A stretch of 64,000 nucleotides of DNA. Origin: Camarhynchus parvulus. Lineage: Eukaryota; Chordata; Aves; Passeriformes; Thraupidae. The notes beneath the pieces were generated by a model. The model was not told the DNA's origin and made no database searches. It worked only from the letters and a program-made list of their open reading frames with translations. Below are positions 28,507 through 41,300 of the stretch, one piece after another; position 1 is the stretch's first letter, and every line of letters starts with the position of its first letter. The position numbers and the translations under genes are program-made. The stretch is from positions 23,708,501-23,772,500 of the forward strand of contig NC_044572.1 in the NCBI RefSeq assembly GCF_901933205.1. The letters run 5' to 3'.

Positions 28507-28522
28507 AAAAAAAAAAAAAAAA
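28507..28522. repeat. Poly(A) run, 16 bases
   Basis: A run of 16 A is followed by TGAAAAG. I checked the sequence to the left for a processed pseudogene and recognised none. Confidence 0.95.
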
Positions 28523-28619
28523 TGAAAAGAGATTTGTAAATACACATAAAGAAAATAAGAAAAATTTGAGCATCAAAATACAGATGCAATATAAGCATAG
28601 GTGTATGCATTCATATATA

Positions 28620-28652
28620 TTTACATATATGTTTACATATATGTTTACATAC
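28620..28652. repeat. 12-bp tandem repeat TTTACATATATG, about 2.8 copies
   Basis: There are two exact units, at 28620-28631 and 28632-28643, followed by a partial TTTACATAC. It is preceded by related CATATATAT. A 16-A run lies about 100 bp to the left. Confidence 0.9.
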
Positions 28653-31600
28653 CACAGATCATCAGAAATTAGTTGTGTCTTGAAATAAGCATCACCAGGA
28701 CAAAGACACATGTAATTTCCAGACAAAAGCAATGACTGGAAAGAAAGGTCAAAAACAGTAAGCAGGGTCTTCAGGCTGTCTGAATCTCACATTTAAGTAG
28801 CTTTGTGAGCTTAAGACCAATAAAATGCCGGGCACAAGTCACTGAAGTCCTGAAGCTCTTTGTAGGCATCTTTAGTTATCAAATTATTTTTCTTACTCTG
28901 AAAGCATCTACAGGTCTTACATGCAGATGGTCACACACATCAGAAAGACCTGTGCTCAGAAACAAGCAGCTATGTTTGAGCTAAAGCACTACTGTAAGTG
29001 ATGCACTTTTGGTAGACAGATATCCTGGGTAAATGCATGTTTTCAAGAGAAGTCCATATGGAGCCCTACCTGGTGAAGCCTGTAACCAAGAGTGGAGGTA
29101 GAAGCAATATATCTACATGAACATCTTGTGCAAATGTTATTAGGTTAATCTCAAAGTGGAAACTTAGCCGAAGCGGATTTAACTGGTACCTCCTACACCC
29201 AAGCACATTCTTTGACCACTAGGCTAGGGGCTTTTTGGGTGACAGCTCTTTCCTTGCCTTTGCTGAAGCCAAATCACTATTCTGCCAGGAGTATATGAGT
29301 CATGGGGCAAGACTGTGTCTGAAAGCAGCTGAATGCTTAAGAACAATCAGCTGGAAGGGGCAAGGAGCCGAGTTTCTGGATACTGCTCTGGAATGTGTAT
29401 GCATTTTACATTAGACCATCACTGGATAAAAATAAAAGCAGGCATTAATTACATTAACCAGGCTGGATTCTACTTTGTATCTAGACAGACTTTATTCCAC
29501 CTCTCTGCTTCTAATGGACAGAACTCACAAAAATTCTAGAAGACAGCACTCTGCTTTCATCTGCAAAGAAAGAAGAAACATCTCCTCCCATGGTACTTGA
29601 TACACTACTCAGTAGCCAAAACTAGGGTTCACAGCACTAAGGGAAGCCCAAGATTCTGAAAGAAACCAAAAGAAAATTTCTTCCACTTATAAATGCTATA
29701 GGACTTTCTGAACTGATATTAACTATCTGAAGATTTAGCAGAAAACCAGAATGTTACAGTCGGTCCAATACCAGACCTTCACAAACATTACTTCCCAATT
29801 TTAACATTAAAGATTGTATGATTATGTTATTTTCAAGCAGCCACATTCTAAGGAAAATTATTTATAGATAACATATTGTGTTAGCTCGATAAACAAGACC
29901 TGAATTATACTAGATCACCGAAGACTCCAGAGTGGTGACAGGCGTATAAAAATATAAAATGTTTTATTTGTGAAAATAATGTTGTAGATCAGACTTCTAT
30001 AGATAACACTCTCAAAATTGATACAAAGCATCAATTATTTAAGCCAAAGAGATAATAGCCTAAGACAATACAAACAAGAATGTTCAAGGTAATGAGTGCT
30101 TTCATGTTACAAGTTCTCAAGTCTGAGGGCACTGCATCAAGCTAAAGGACAATGAGATAAGAGCAATATTGCTAGTTACTAACAAATAGGAGATAAAAGA
30201 CCTCTTCTGGATTCTGATTAAGTGACAGCATTCTACACATTCCTGTGAGTTGAGAAAGTTTGCCTGAGAACAGCAGCTATGTTACATGTGAAGCACCACT
30301 AAACAAGCGTATCTCTATGTTTTCAAATTCCAGAGTGAGTAATGGCTCTTTCTCCCATCCCTTTAACTTGAACAGAAGCTCGCTCTCTCCTTCTGGACAC
30401 GCAGGAATAACTTGCCGTGCTCCAGTTTCCATTAAGACATATAAATGTATATGCTGCAAATAAAGAGGATTCTGTAGGACGCCGTGGCTGCGAGCCAATG
30501 TTTACAATCCCCTGGGTGGGAAATGACGGGTGAAAGGCTCTCCATGGCAGGCTGGAGGAGTCTTTGCTCTTGCCGACAATGACCTTCTGCCTCGATTCTC
30601 AAAGTAGCTCCCCTGTTAACTCCTTGAACACTGTGTGCAGAGAGGCCTTAGAGAGGAAACACTTTCCCTGAGAGTCCAAATCCACTTTGAGGCATCTGTT
30701 TGACAGACTCCAATTTCAGCAGTGGTTAAGGGAATGTGGACTAATATGTGTACTCTGCATCTGCTGTTGGAGTGTGGCATTGAGATGCAATTTTAGTAGT
30801 CCAGAACTGGGCTTAGCTGTGTTCTGCATGATACAAAGTGAATGTTCTCAGCTTCAGGGAAAGTACATCAATTTACAGGCACAGGGGTTTCCCAAACACT
30901 GAGCATAATGAGTCTCAGGGCAGAAGGAAAAATCCAATTTATAGAGATATGTTTTAATTCTCTCTGGCCAGTCAGTAGCAATGTTGTTTGCTGGTAGTGG
31001 CAATACCTTCTCTTGGGGTGTCCTCGAAAGAGGAATGATGCTAAAAAATTGAAGACAGACTGAACCACAGACTGCCATTGTGCAGGGAAGATACACAACA
31101 GAGCACTCACAGGGGAAAGGAGATGTACTACTTTAAAAGGTTTGCCCCTCTCCTGCCTGACAATGTAAAATACAATATTTAGGAGATCTCTTCTTGTGTC
31201 ACATCCCTTTTGCTACTCTGTAAATTACTCATGGCAGTTCAGGAAGAGTCCTTATAAAAAAAGATAAAAATGGACTTACAAAAAAGGCCTTCTAAAATGC
31301 TTACTGCAATATATACCCATCTTTGAAAATAAGAGAATAAATCCAACGGAAACTGATTTTCAAGCACTAGTGTAGATGCTTTAAAGGTCTCAGAGATAGA
31401 GTCAAGGGCTCTTGTGAAAACATCAACCTTACTACCAGTTAACCTTGGAATATGTTTTCCCATCTTTGGCACTTGTCTAAGCCTTTTCCCCACAAAGATC
31501 CATTCTCAGAAACAACCACAGCATGTGAAAAATTCTCTACATATTCCCTGAAAGGGAGTAAGAGTGCTTGCCATCTCCAGAAGACATTCACAGTGTAAAA

Positions 31601-34273
31601 AGCCACATAGAGAGAGCAACATCTATCCTCTCCTTGAACTTTTAGAGGAAGTCCTGTAAATAACATCCTCATGTGGTCAGGAAATACTTGTGTAACATCC
31701 ATGTGTGGGCCCATGGATGCTGAGGAGGAGAGAAGTGAAGCAGTACCAGAAGCCAGAGCTTCTGCAGAGCCAGCAAGCCCAAGTATCAGCAGTTCTGAGA
31801 CTGACACAGGTCAGCAGCCTCTAAAGCTGTTGCATTGTCTAAGGTTTTAAACTTAAAGAGGAACAGACAAGCCAGTAGGACCTCAGCTGTTCTTCTGAGG
31901 CAAAAAACATTTTGCATGAGAAGGGTAATGTTGTTAGGCTGTGTCAAAAAACACAACTGGACATCTCATAAAAAGCTCCAAGCTAACTCCAAATACACAT
32001 GCAATTCCCAGTGATTTCAGTCAATACTCTGGGTGGTTAGAGGAAGACATCTGCAGGCACTGAAATCATTGACATTTAGATCTATGCTTGTTTTTAATTG
32101 TTAGAGTACTTTAGAAAGTAGTCTTAGAAACATAAAATTAGAAGTACTCTACGTTTTCTGAAGAGTATATAATTGCAGCTAATAAATACTATTTTTTCCA
32201 GGAATATTGCAGCCTGCAAGGAAAAGAATTTTTGAAGATATCAAAGACAGAACTTATTTAGATTGGAATATTTTTCTTTTCTGTTAATATGAGGTTTTGT
32301 TACTGATATTTAAAATCATCAATGATCCTGGGATCAGAAACTAAGTGTTTTCAAGAGCTACCAGTATTGTTGTTTTTAGAAGGATACACTCAGGCTGAAT
32401 TTAGAGCAAGCTAGTTTTTGTAATATGAAGCTTTTACAAAACATGGGTCTAAATGACTCTTCCTTAAGCTTTTCTATTTACAAAGCATCTTTAAACACCA
32501 GATAAACTTTGTTTTGTTTTGGGCTACTGCATGAAAATCTGAAAATGAAACTTCTTTGAAAAGAAGTAGGAACAAGACCAAAATAACCCACAAGCACAAT
32601 CCAGGCAAAGTAAAACAGAAGTGAATGGCACAACTAATAAAAAAAAGAATGGATTTCTAGTTAAAGCATTAACACTGCAAGTGTTATTTGGATCAATAAA
32701 AGAGAATTTTAGTACTTCTGAACAACTGAAGTGTTAGTCTAGCATCATGCTTGAAATCACTTATGTGGAGACTAACAGTATTTCTTAATACAAGTCTAGG
32801 TGTAATCTTCAGGCTGAAAAACGACGTAGAGGACTGGAGATGACCTCTCTGAACCATTTTGCCATTCCCATATGTAAGGCCTGGGATGAACAAGGTGTTG
32901 ACTTGGAAATGCTGTACACAAGAATGCTATCTATGTGTTTTATCTCACATGTCAGGCACAAGTGTAATTTTAATCAATTACATCTCATGCAAGTACAAAA
33001 TAGATTACACACCACTCCCATAATAAGTGATCTTAAAGTCAACTTATTTTTCAAAGTTTGAAAGACTTTCATTGTCCTTGACTGGAGACAGAAGGAACCA
33101 GTGTATTTATGAGAAATTAAGCCTATTCTAATTAATCTAACTTCCTGTGAAGTTTTAAGTACTTTGTAATGAGTAGCAGCTCAGTACATGCAAATATATT
33201 GGTTTTTTATTTTTATGAGGGAAAAAAGGCAAATCTGTAATTTGGAAAGTGATTTTGGTATCAGTACATTTATGTTGCTAAGCATGGGCCTGCTCTTGAA
33301 CTCTGCTGACTTAGGGGACTTAAGAGAGTCTCATGCCTGCCAGTGATCAGGAGCAAGCTGTACTTATCTCTCCCATAGATCTGACCCTTTTTTTTCATCT
33401 ACTGCTTCTATACCACTTTGACAGTTTGTTTCCAACTGACATCCCTAACTGTGAATAAATTACACATACAGATTTCACTAGGGACTATAATGCGTGGAGG
33501 GTCTTTAAAGAGAGCAGCAATCTGTTTCCACATGTGACAGGATAGAATGGTTGGTTATTAGGGTATGAAGAAGGTATCCATGCATAGGAAACAGCATAAT
33601 TATTAGTAAAAATCAAAAATCAAGTAGTTTTGCATCAAGGGCCACTGGTCACTGGAAGATGGTCCAAGTACATCTAAAAATGCTGTACAAATATACGACA
33701 ACTTAAGCTCCTAATAATAACTTACTCCTCATCAATTTAACCTGTTGTAGCTGCAAACCCTGCCACTGCCTAGTGGAGATGGTTCTCCTCTCCATACAAA
33801 CTGACAGCCTTCACATCAACTTGCATCTTCTTTGGAGAGGTGGCCTAATGCCTGCAATCTGCTCTTGTTTCTTTTCTCCGCTATGTACCAGTACAGCAAA
33901 ATGACTTACGACATTGCATATAGTAAATCAGGAATATAAAACTTCCTTAAAAAGATGCCAACACCTTAACTGTTTATAAGGACAAAGAAAATACAAAAGT
34001 GGTATCAAACTAGCATGTTTACGCAGCCTTCTGGTTTTATCCAAGTGTTAATGCTATACTGCGGGCTTTTCCCTAAACTAGATAACTGTAAAGTCTGATT
34101 TCATTGATGAGTTTAAAAAGGCCGCATTCACTGCTACTGAGGGTCTCCTTCTTGCAGCTGTTGCTGTGATGGGTTGTATTTAATGAAATTTTCTCCCTCC
34201 TCCCTCTGAAAACTTAACACCTATGATTTAACATTTAAAACCCAGCTTCTGTTCAAACACCTGAAAACAATAA

Positions 34274-34289
34274 CAATGCATATGCATTG
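34274..34289. promoter_or_regulatory. Candidate POU-dimer (MORE-type) palindrome next to a SOX-like site
   Basis: CAATGCATATGCATTG is a perfect 16-bp palindrome. Its core ATGCATATGCAT (34276-34287) equals the MORE sequence described for POU-factor homodimers. AACAAT, overlapping its left side, and CATTG on its right are SOX-like. It lies in the 34-36 kb stretch that has the look of conserved non-coding DNA. A function as an intronic enhancer is inference only. Confidence 0.35.
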
Positions 34290-37110
34290 ATGTAGTTTTA
34301 TTTCTTGTAACAAAATCATTAGATTCATGAAGCAACAACTGAACTGCTCCATACACAGTATATAGTTAAAACTGCAGAACTGAAGCCAAAATATGCACAG
34401 CTAAAAGGAATGTTACAGGGGGGCCTCTCTTAGTGAACAAAGCAGGCTCAGTTTGGCTCTTTTTCCCTAGCGCTACCACATCCGCACATCGTTAGTTGGA
34501 AAATTCCAGATATATGCTGTAATTTTTTGTGCTTTTTTTTCCCAGTACACTTGAGGCTTTAGTGTCCAGATGCCATTTTCCCCCCCTTATCTGTCCCTGC
34601 TAGTTTGGGTCTTTGCCAGTTGTGGTCAACAATTAATACAGCAAAAGAAAAATACAGTACACTCCCTGGCAACTGGCAGAGGCTCACAGGAAATACCAAA
34701 TAAAAACTTTATTATGTATTGTTTAACTATTTTGTTTGCCTGTGGGCCACCCTGTTGTTGGTGTAATTTAGAAAAGCAAGCTCCATCTGGATGATCTGTG
34801 CGCAGGCTCATTGTTCCCAGAATCTGTCACGCACAATCACTGCTTCAGCCTGTGGCCCTCTGCAGAAAGAAGCAAAGGCATGGCAGCCCTCCAGCCTGCA
34901 TTCCTTTTCATTAGACAACTTGTGACCAAATGTTAGAATAGAAGAGTAACCTTTTAATATTCATGTAATTAATTTACTTTCCCCTTTAATTATAAACCTT
35001 CACGTGAAAAGAAGAAAATAAAAAGACTTCCCTTCATGATTCTCCTCCCTCCCCCATCCTTTCTATCTGCTTTCTGGGACATGGAAGGTGCTGGTTTCAT
35101 TATACATAGGTATCAGTACTTCTGTCTATTGGGAAATTTGCACGGCCAGAACATGTTGGCAGCCTTTTAGTTTAAGTATTAATTGGTGTGGTACATGGAA
35201 TAGATTCTGAATTATAATAAAATGGGAGAAATTAAATTCTTTCCTCTGTACGCCCTTGCAGCATCTGCTTCCTTGTCTTAATCAGTGGGGTAATCCATTG
35301 AACACAAAGCCATTCTTCTGTATTTGAAAACACAATAGACATCTAACTGAAGTTCCCTTTCACAGTAAGGTCAGCATATGACTCAAAATACTGTGTCAGC
35401 TGGGATTTTGGCCGCGCAAGGTTAGGTGTATAGGCAGTGCTTTGTCAGTTCTGCTCTGCTGGAAAATGGTAGCATTTTTTATCTTAGGTTAGACCAATGT
35501 TGAACTGGCTAACATGATGCAAAACTCTGCTCCTACAATTCAAAAAGTGCATTTGATTGCAAGTGCATCTGATGCTTTAAGGTCTCATCATACCAGTTAA
35601 TTTCAGCACACTGAGCTGGAGCCCTAAATGCCACGTGGGTAGTTCACCTTTTAGTTGCTACAGCCCATTCAAAGGAATCCAATTGTAGTAGGTTATAATT
35701 TGAGTAAATGAAGCTAAGGTGGAAACTGCCTGTCTCCAAGGCAGCATTTAAGTTCTTAATGCCTGATTTTGATTGCTGTTTAAATAGGTGATGAGGACAT
35801 TAAGGATTCACAGCCACTTGGCATATCAAAGGATGGGGGCCCAAACGCACTCAAGTATCCTGCATAAGATGCAATGGTTTCTATAGCAACTAAGGAACTG
35901 TTACTGAACTTTATACATTTTTCTTTTATTAAATAGGTATAGTGCCATGTTAGGTCTGCAAGTGATCAACATATATGCTAGTGGTTTGATTAGCTCATGC
36001 ATCAACCCATCATAGGAATAGAAAGCAGCACAAGAGATTTTCTGCTGTGGTCATTTTAGCAAATAAAGCGACAAGTCAGAATGTTTTGACGAGGGCAAGA
36101 CTTAAAAGTGAAACGCCTTCCACTTAGTAATAAAATAACACTTAATTGGGTTGGAACAATTCTGCCTGTTCAGTACCTTTAGTAGGGAATACAACAAAAA
36201 AGGTTACATTTTTCATATTAATTGCATATTCAGGGTATAATATTTCACATACTCACTATGAAAGAATTCCAGTTATGTGTCAAATTAAACTACTTGCATA
36301 TAAAAAAGTAGCATCTTCTGTCCAGAAGGCAAAGCAGTAACTGGAAATAAAAGTGAATTCAAACACTCCTTGGCCTGAAGCAACAAGAAATTAAAAAAGC
36401 CCAACCAAGTATAATGCAACAAAAAAATCCTTGTCATTGTACTTAGTATGGCCTAATTTTTCCTGTCAATGCATTGACTGTCTTTTTATACCTCCTCAAT
36501 TTCTTTTTGCTCTCTTTTCTCCTAATTCCCTCTGTGCACTGCGCAGACTTATGGGTGTGCCACAAAATATACAATTTTTGTGGGAAAGAAAGATTAGGAA
36601 CTGTGCTAAGCCGAAATCAAAGAAAGAAGTAGGATGCTGGATTCAAAGGAAGAGTTAGGATGGACTGTATGACAGCTAGAACTCTGCAATTTTAGAAAAT
36701 TGCAGTATACTTATGATGAGTCATTTAAGATGTAACAGAGGTCAAGGTCCTCCAGATTCTTCCCCATTTTCACTTCCTGAGCAAATAAGCTTAAATACTA
36801 ATGTAAAAGCTCAGTAATTAAATCTACATGAATTTTAATGACATTGCTCAGAGGGTAAAACCGTAAGAATGAAAAGGAATATGCATAACCACACCTGGAT
36901 GCTTACTAATATCAAACGAGAGTAATACACTCCCATAAAGAAATCTTTTTTCCTCTGAAGAATAGGAGATAATGTTAAAATCCTTGATTAAAATAATTAC
37001 ATTGACTAATTGAAAAAAAATAGTCTATTAGCTAGGAATTTATCATAATGGAAAAATGTAATGCTTGGCTGTAAATACATAATATGGTAAAATGTCTTCA
37101 AAAAGGAAAA

Positions 37111-37150
37111 CAGATCTTGATTCAAACAGAAAACCAGATCTTGATTCAAA
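37111..37150. repeat. 24-bp tandem duplication (CAGATCTTGATTCAAA)
   Basis: The 16-mer CAGATCTTGATTCAAA occurs at 37111-37126 and again at 37135-37150. The spacer ACAGAAAAC resembles the sequence before the first copy (AAGGAAAA). It is a short local duplication. Confidence 0.92.
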
Positions 37151-37759
37151 TTTGTACAGCTTGTAACACAATGATGTTCTGTTCCACGATGACAGAGTTT
37201 CAAAGGAATCATCTCTGCTGAGGGGATTATGATGCAAAAGCTTAACTTCAGACAAGTTCTTTCCCACTGTCAGAAAAGAAATCCATAATTTCTCCAAATG
37301 ACCACAGCCTGATAGGACAATGCTGTAACTTCCCATTCCAGTGACCAAATCTGAAATCCCTTATAGTCTAAAAACTGTAAAACTAAAAAAAGAAAACCCT
37401 GTTCTACTTGAAAACTGTGGTGGAAGCAGGCAGGAGCAGTTCTGCTGAGCTTCTCACCTGGACCAGGTGCCTATACAGACCCACTAATTCTTGGAAATAC
37501 ACAAAGCAGTGCTCAGAGCAGGGTATTTCAGTCCTGAAATGAATGTTCAATCAGGATAAAAGGGCTTCTCCATCTTAGCATGTGCCTCACCAGGAATTAC
37601 TGACACGTTTGTGTTCCTACCTCTGAATGGGTTTAGAGCCTAAGGCATATCTAAGGGAATCCTCAGAAGAAAATGAGGGCTGTCTATTTAACACTCGTGC
37701 TGTTCTTTCAGACTTCTGAGCTTACCTGCATCTACTGTCAATGAAGCTATTCATGTTTA

Positions 37760-38325
37760 TCACAGAATCATAGAATATACTCAGTTGGAAGGGACCCAAT
37801 TAGGATCATTGAGTGAAGCTCCTGGGTCTGTGCAGGACACCCCAAGAGTCACACCAAGTCCCTGAGAGCATTGTGCAAACCCTTCTTGAACTCTGTCAAA
37901 CTTGGTGCTTTGACCACGTCCCTGGGGAGCCTGATCTAGTGCTCAACCACCCTCAGGGAGAAAAACCTTTTTGTAATATCCAGCTTAGATCTCTCTTGAC
38001 TCAGTTTCATGCCTTTTACTTGAGTTCTCTCAGTGGTCTCACAAGTGAGAGATCTATCTATACCAGATCTATACCAGAACCTGCCCCACTGCTTCCCCTT
38101 GTGAGGATGTTGGAGACCACAATGAGGTCTCCCTCAGTCTTCTCTCCTCCAGGATGAACCGACCAAATGACCTCAGTCACATCTCATAAAACTGCCCCTC
38201 CAGACCTTTCACCGACCCTGAGGCTCTCTTTAACAGCTTAAGGTCTTTTTCATATTCTGCCATCCAAAACTGCACACAAGACTCAAAGTGAGATCGCACC
38301 AGTGCAGAGCAGAGCATCAAAAGAA
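37760..38325 (-). mobile_element. CR1 LINE, 5'-truncated 3' fragment with terminal ATTCTATG-type repeat
   Basis: Read on the minus strand, the element ends with the CR1 3' signature: GGGTCCCTTCCAACTGAG, then ATTCTATGATTCTGTGA at 37776-37760. This matches the short 8-bp repeats that terminate CR1 elements. Upstream in the same orientation are TGGTGTGACTCTTGGGG, CTCCCCAGGGACGTGGTC and other CR1 C-terminal coding blocks, and near 38310-38260 a remnant of the LVRSHFESCVQFW motif. Frameshifts and stops interrupt it. It looks less decayed at its 3' end than the copy at 12898-13500 and belongs to a different CR1 subfamily by its terminal sequence. The 5' limit is approximate. Confidence 0.93.
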
Positions 38326-41300
38326 AATCTAATGTGGACATCTTCTCAAGGTACAAGGTGAAAGCTTCTCTGTCATGATGATTTGACTAGCAACATGGAA
38401 AAAGAAAAATAAAGACCTGAATACCAACCGCATAAAAACCATTACTTACTTCAAAGAAAGCAGCAAGTGATCAGAGAGATTATTTCAATGGATATGAAAT
38501 ACAAAATGTACAGTTCCATCCCTTCACTTTCAGCTGTTCTTCAAGACAAAGTATGAAACACCTTCCACTTTTTAATTCTATTACCTTGTACCGTAGCCTA
38601 CTACCACTGCTTGGGAAACTACTGAAGGCATAGAGGAAAATAAAAACTCTTTGATTTTTAACATGACTTAGAAAGCCTCAGGCATTCTGTACATTTTTGA
38701 CTGCCTATGATAAGGGAAGATATTAACAGTCCTCTTATTAAAAAAATTGTTTAATCCCTTGGCATGAAAAATAATAAGCAAAAATTACTAGTGAGTAGCC
38801 AGCATGAAGAGTAACAGTACACAAAGGTTACTCAATACAAAGAAGAATTAGCGTCCACTTATCATGAACATTTTTATTTCTAGTCAGTCTAATAGCTTCC
38901 TCAGTTCAGTATGAATCTAAGAGTTTTGGAAGGATTTATGCATTTTACTTGCTAACAGAGTGAGGGTCAGATTACAGTTGCAGTGTATCAGCTGGAGGAA
39001 AAGTAAGTTCTACATAAGCACAGCAGTTCCCGTCTCAGACAGCCTGGTCTTTGCACACTATGCTGCACGCTAATGACACAGACAACAGTAAATAATAGCT
39101 CCTTAATCCTTTCCTGGTGAATCCATTCTCAAGAACCAAATTTCTTTAAAAAGGTGAGGCCTGGAGCTATCAGACAGATCTGGATGACAAACAGCACCGA
39201 GAACAGAAGGGAAACAAGAACATAAAGTAGAAAAAAAAAAATCCAAGTTAGGGGATAAAAGTATCTATCACTGCTTGTAAATTCTAAGAAAAGCTGTAGT
39301 TTCTGTCCTTGCTTTTCTGAGTTAATGTCCAAAACTACAGAACAGGATAATCTGTGCACACATTCAGCTGTGTATGACTTCCATTTTCAGAATCTGATAG
39401 TTTGGTACTGAAGCAGTGCAGAAGGCGACGTCACATGTGACTATACACAGAAAATACACAGAGCCTCCTCACAGCAGGGTGGGAACTCCACCCCCTCGAG
39501 GGCCTCAAAAAATCTCTGCAGGGTAAATATATAGCTGATGTTGTAAACACAAAGTAGAGTGAGACAGAATTCAGGAAACTCAGGCTAACTTCAGAAGATG
39601 TTTACATTGACTACGAAAACTGAAAATGGTCTTTACATTGAGACAGGCTTTCTTCTTTTCTGGATTAATACAGATTCTTTGTTTAAACTTGTCAAACCCT
39701 AATGTATACACATTCTAATTTTTAATCTGAATTTACCTGATGCAAACATGTTTCTTAAATTCACTCATTTTATGTAAACTGCTTTTTAACAGTTCCATCT
39801 ATTACTGCTTGCATCAAATTTCCTTTTATGTCATGAAAATAAATCTCTCAGTAGTTTCACTGATAACTAAAGTTATGGATACATTTTCATTTTTATGCAG
39901 CAATAATTCTCAACTGGCTACTACAGTTTTAAATGATGCACTCAAAAATATTATTCAACAACGTGTTTCAATGTTATTTCCCATTCTTGAGCCATTGTAA
40001 GATTTTTCATTCTCTTTTGCATTAAAAAATGGATCACTAGCCAGGCTTTAAGAGTTTTAATATGTTAACTTGTCACTGTCATGTCAAAAAGAAAAAGGGG
40101 GTTGTGTCCTATGAAGTACCAATGAGAATACTCTGGCCAAAACCATGGACTGGATAAGAACTTATACCAATACCATGTCCCAAAGTCCTTGTTGTTCTTT
40201 GCATACTCCACTCCTCCAAAGCAGCTTGAATATTTGTTCACAAAATGTGTTTGTATTTTTCAAACAGAATATGAAGACCTGGAATGAGATTCTGGCCACA
40301 GTGAAGTTAAAAGGATGTTTTCCATCAACTGCATGGAAGCTAGGATTTCATAGCACAGAGATTCAGGATTATTGTATTGGTTTATCATGCCAGTTTCCCA
40401 TCAGCAAAATTTGAAGCTAAAACCAAACTGGCATAATTTTCTTCTTCATTTGCATCAGAGGGTCCTTGGTAGTCAAATCACTATATCTGCAAATACCAAG
40501 CTTTGTGTTTAAGATTTAGTTCATAGTATAAATACAGTTTTTCTACAAACTCCAAGTTCTTACATTTTTGGAGGCTGATAGTAATACAAATGGCCTTGAT
40601 TTCTGTTGAAATTTATTCACTTATCCCCTAAATGACTTGAATTCATCGGGCTTCATTGTATGATATTTTTGAATGTAAACTGCTTTTAATGTCCACTGAA
40701 ATCACAGCTCAAACCATGTTTAAACCTCAAAACCAACTTCCAACAAATCAGGGAAGTCCATATTGGAAAAACAGGGGGGATTTTGCCCACTCTTTTCAAT
40801 CAATGTAATTTTTTCTCTATAAAATCTAGCTGCATTTTTCATACAGTGATATTTTTTTTTCATGGACTGGTGAAAACTAGTTTTCCGAAACTTGGTTATG
40901 TAGTGACTTTGGTCCATTTAACAAGGTCAGACTGTTTATTCTTGACCAAATTCTTTCCCACTGTAAAAAGGTACTTTTAAATGCCACATTCCAAAACAGT
41001 GCCAGTAAGTCAATGAAGCATATTTTCCCACAAGAACTGACACCATGCACAGGCCCCTCCTTATTTAATTATTCTAGTGATTAAATTACATAAGGTGCAT
41101 GATATCCTCAGTGTCCCAAGTAATTTAAATCGCTCAATCTACAATGCCAGCTGTGCTTTTATTAACTTAAATAGTTTTACTCATTTCAAAGCAATACTGC
41201 CTGAGCACCAGACAGTAAAAGAAACTAAAAGAAATGTAAGTAAAAATTCTAAATTAAAAAAAATTAACAAAATGCAAAATTCACTGTTAATTTAAAAACA

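Noticed and set aside
31439..31807. 122-codon minus-strand open frame, on the CDK6 sense strand
   Set aside because: The hydrophobic, serine-rich composition has no motif I can identify, and no splice sites delimit it. It is not an expected CDK6 exon.
37813..38157. 114-codon plus-strand open frame resembling a protein
   Set aside because: It is antisense to the CR1 fragment and only reflects the LINE sequence.
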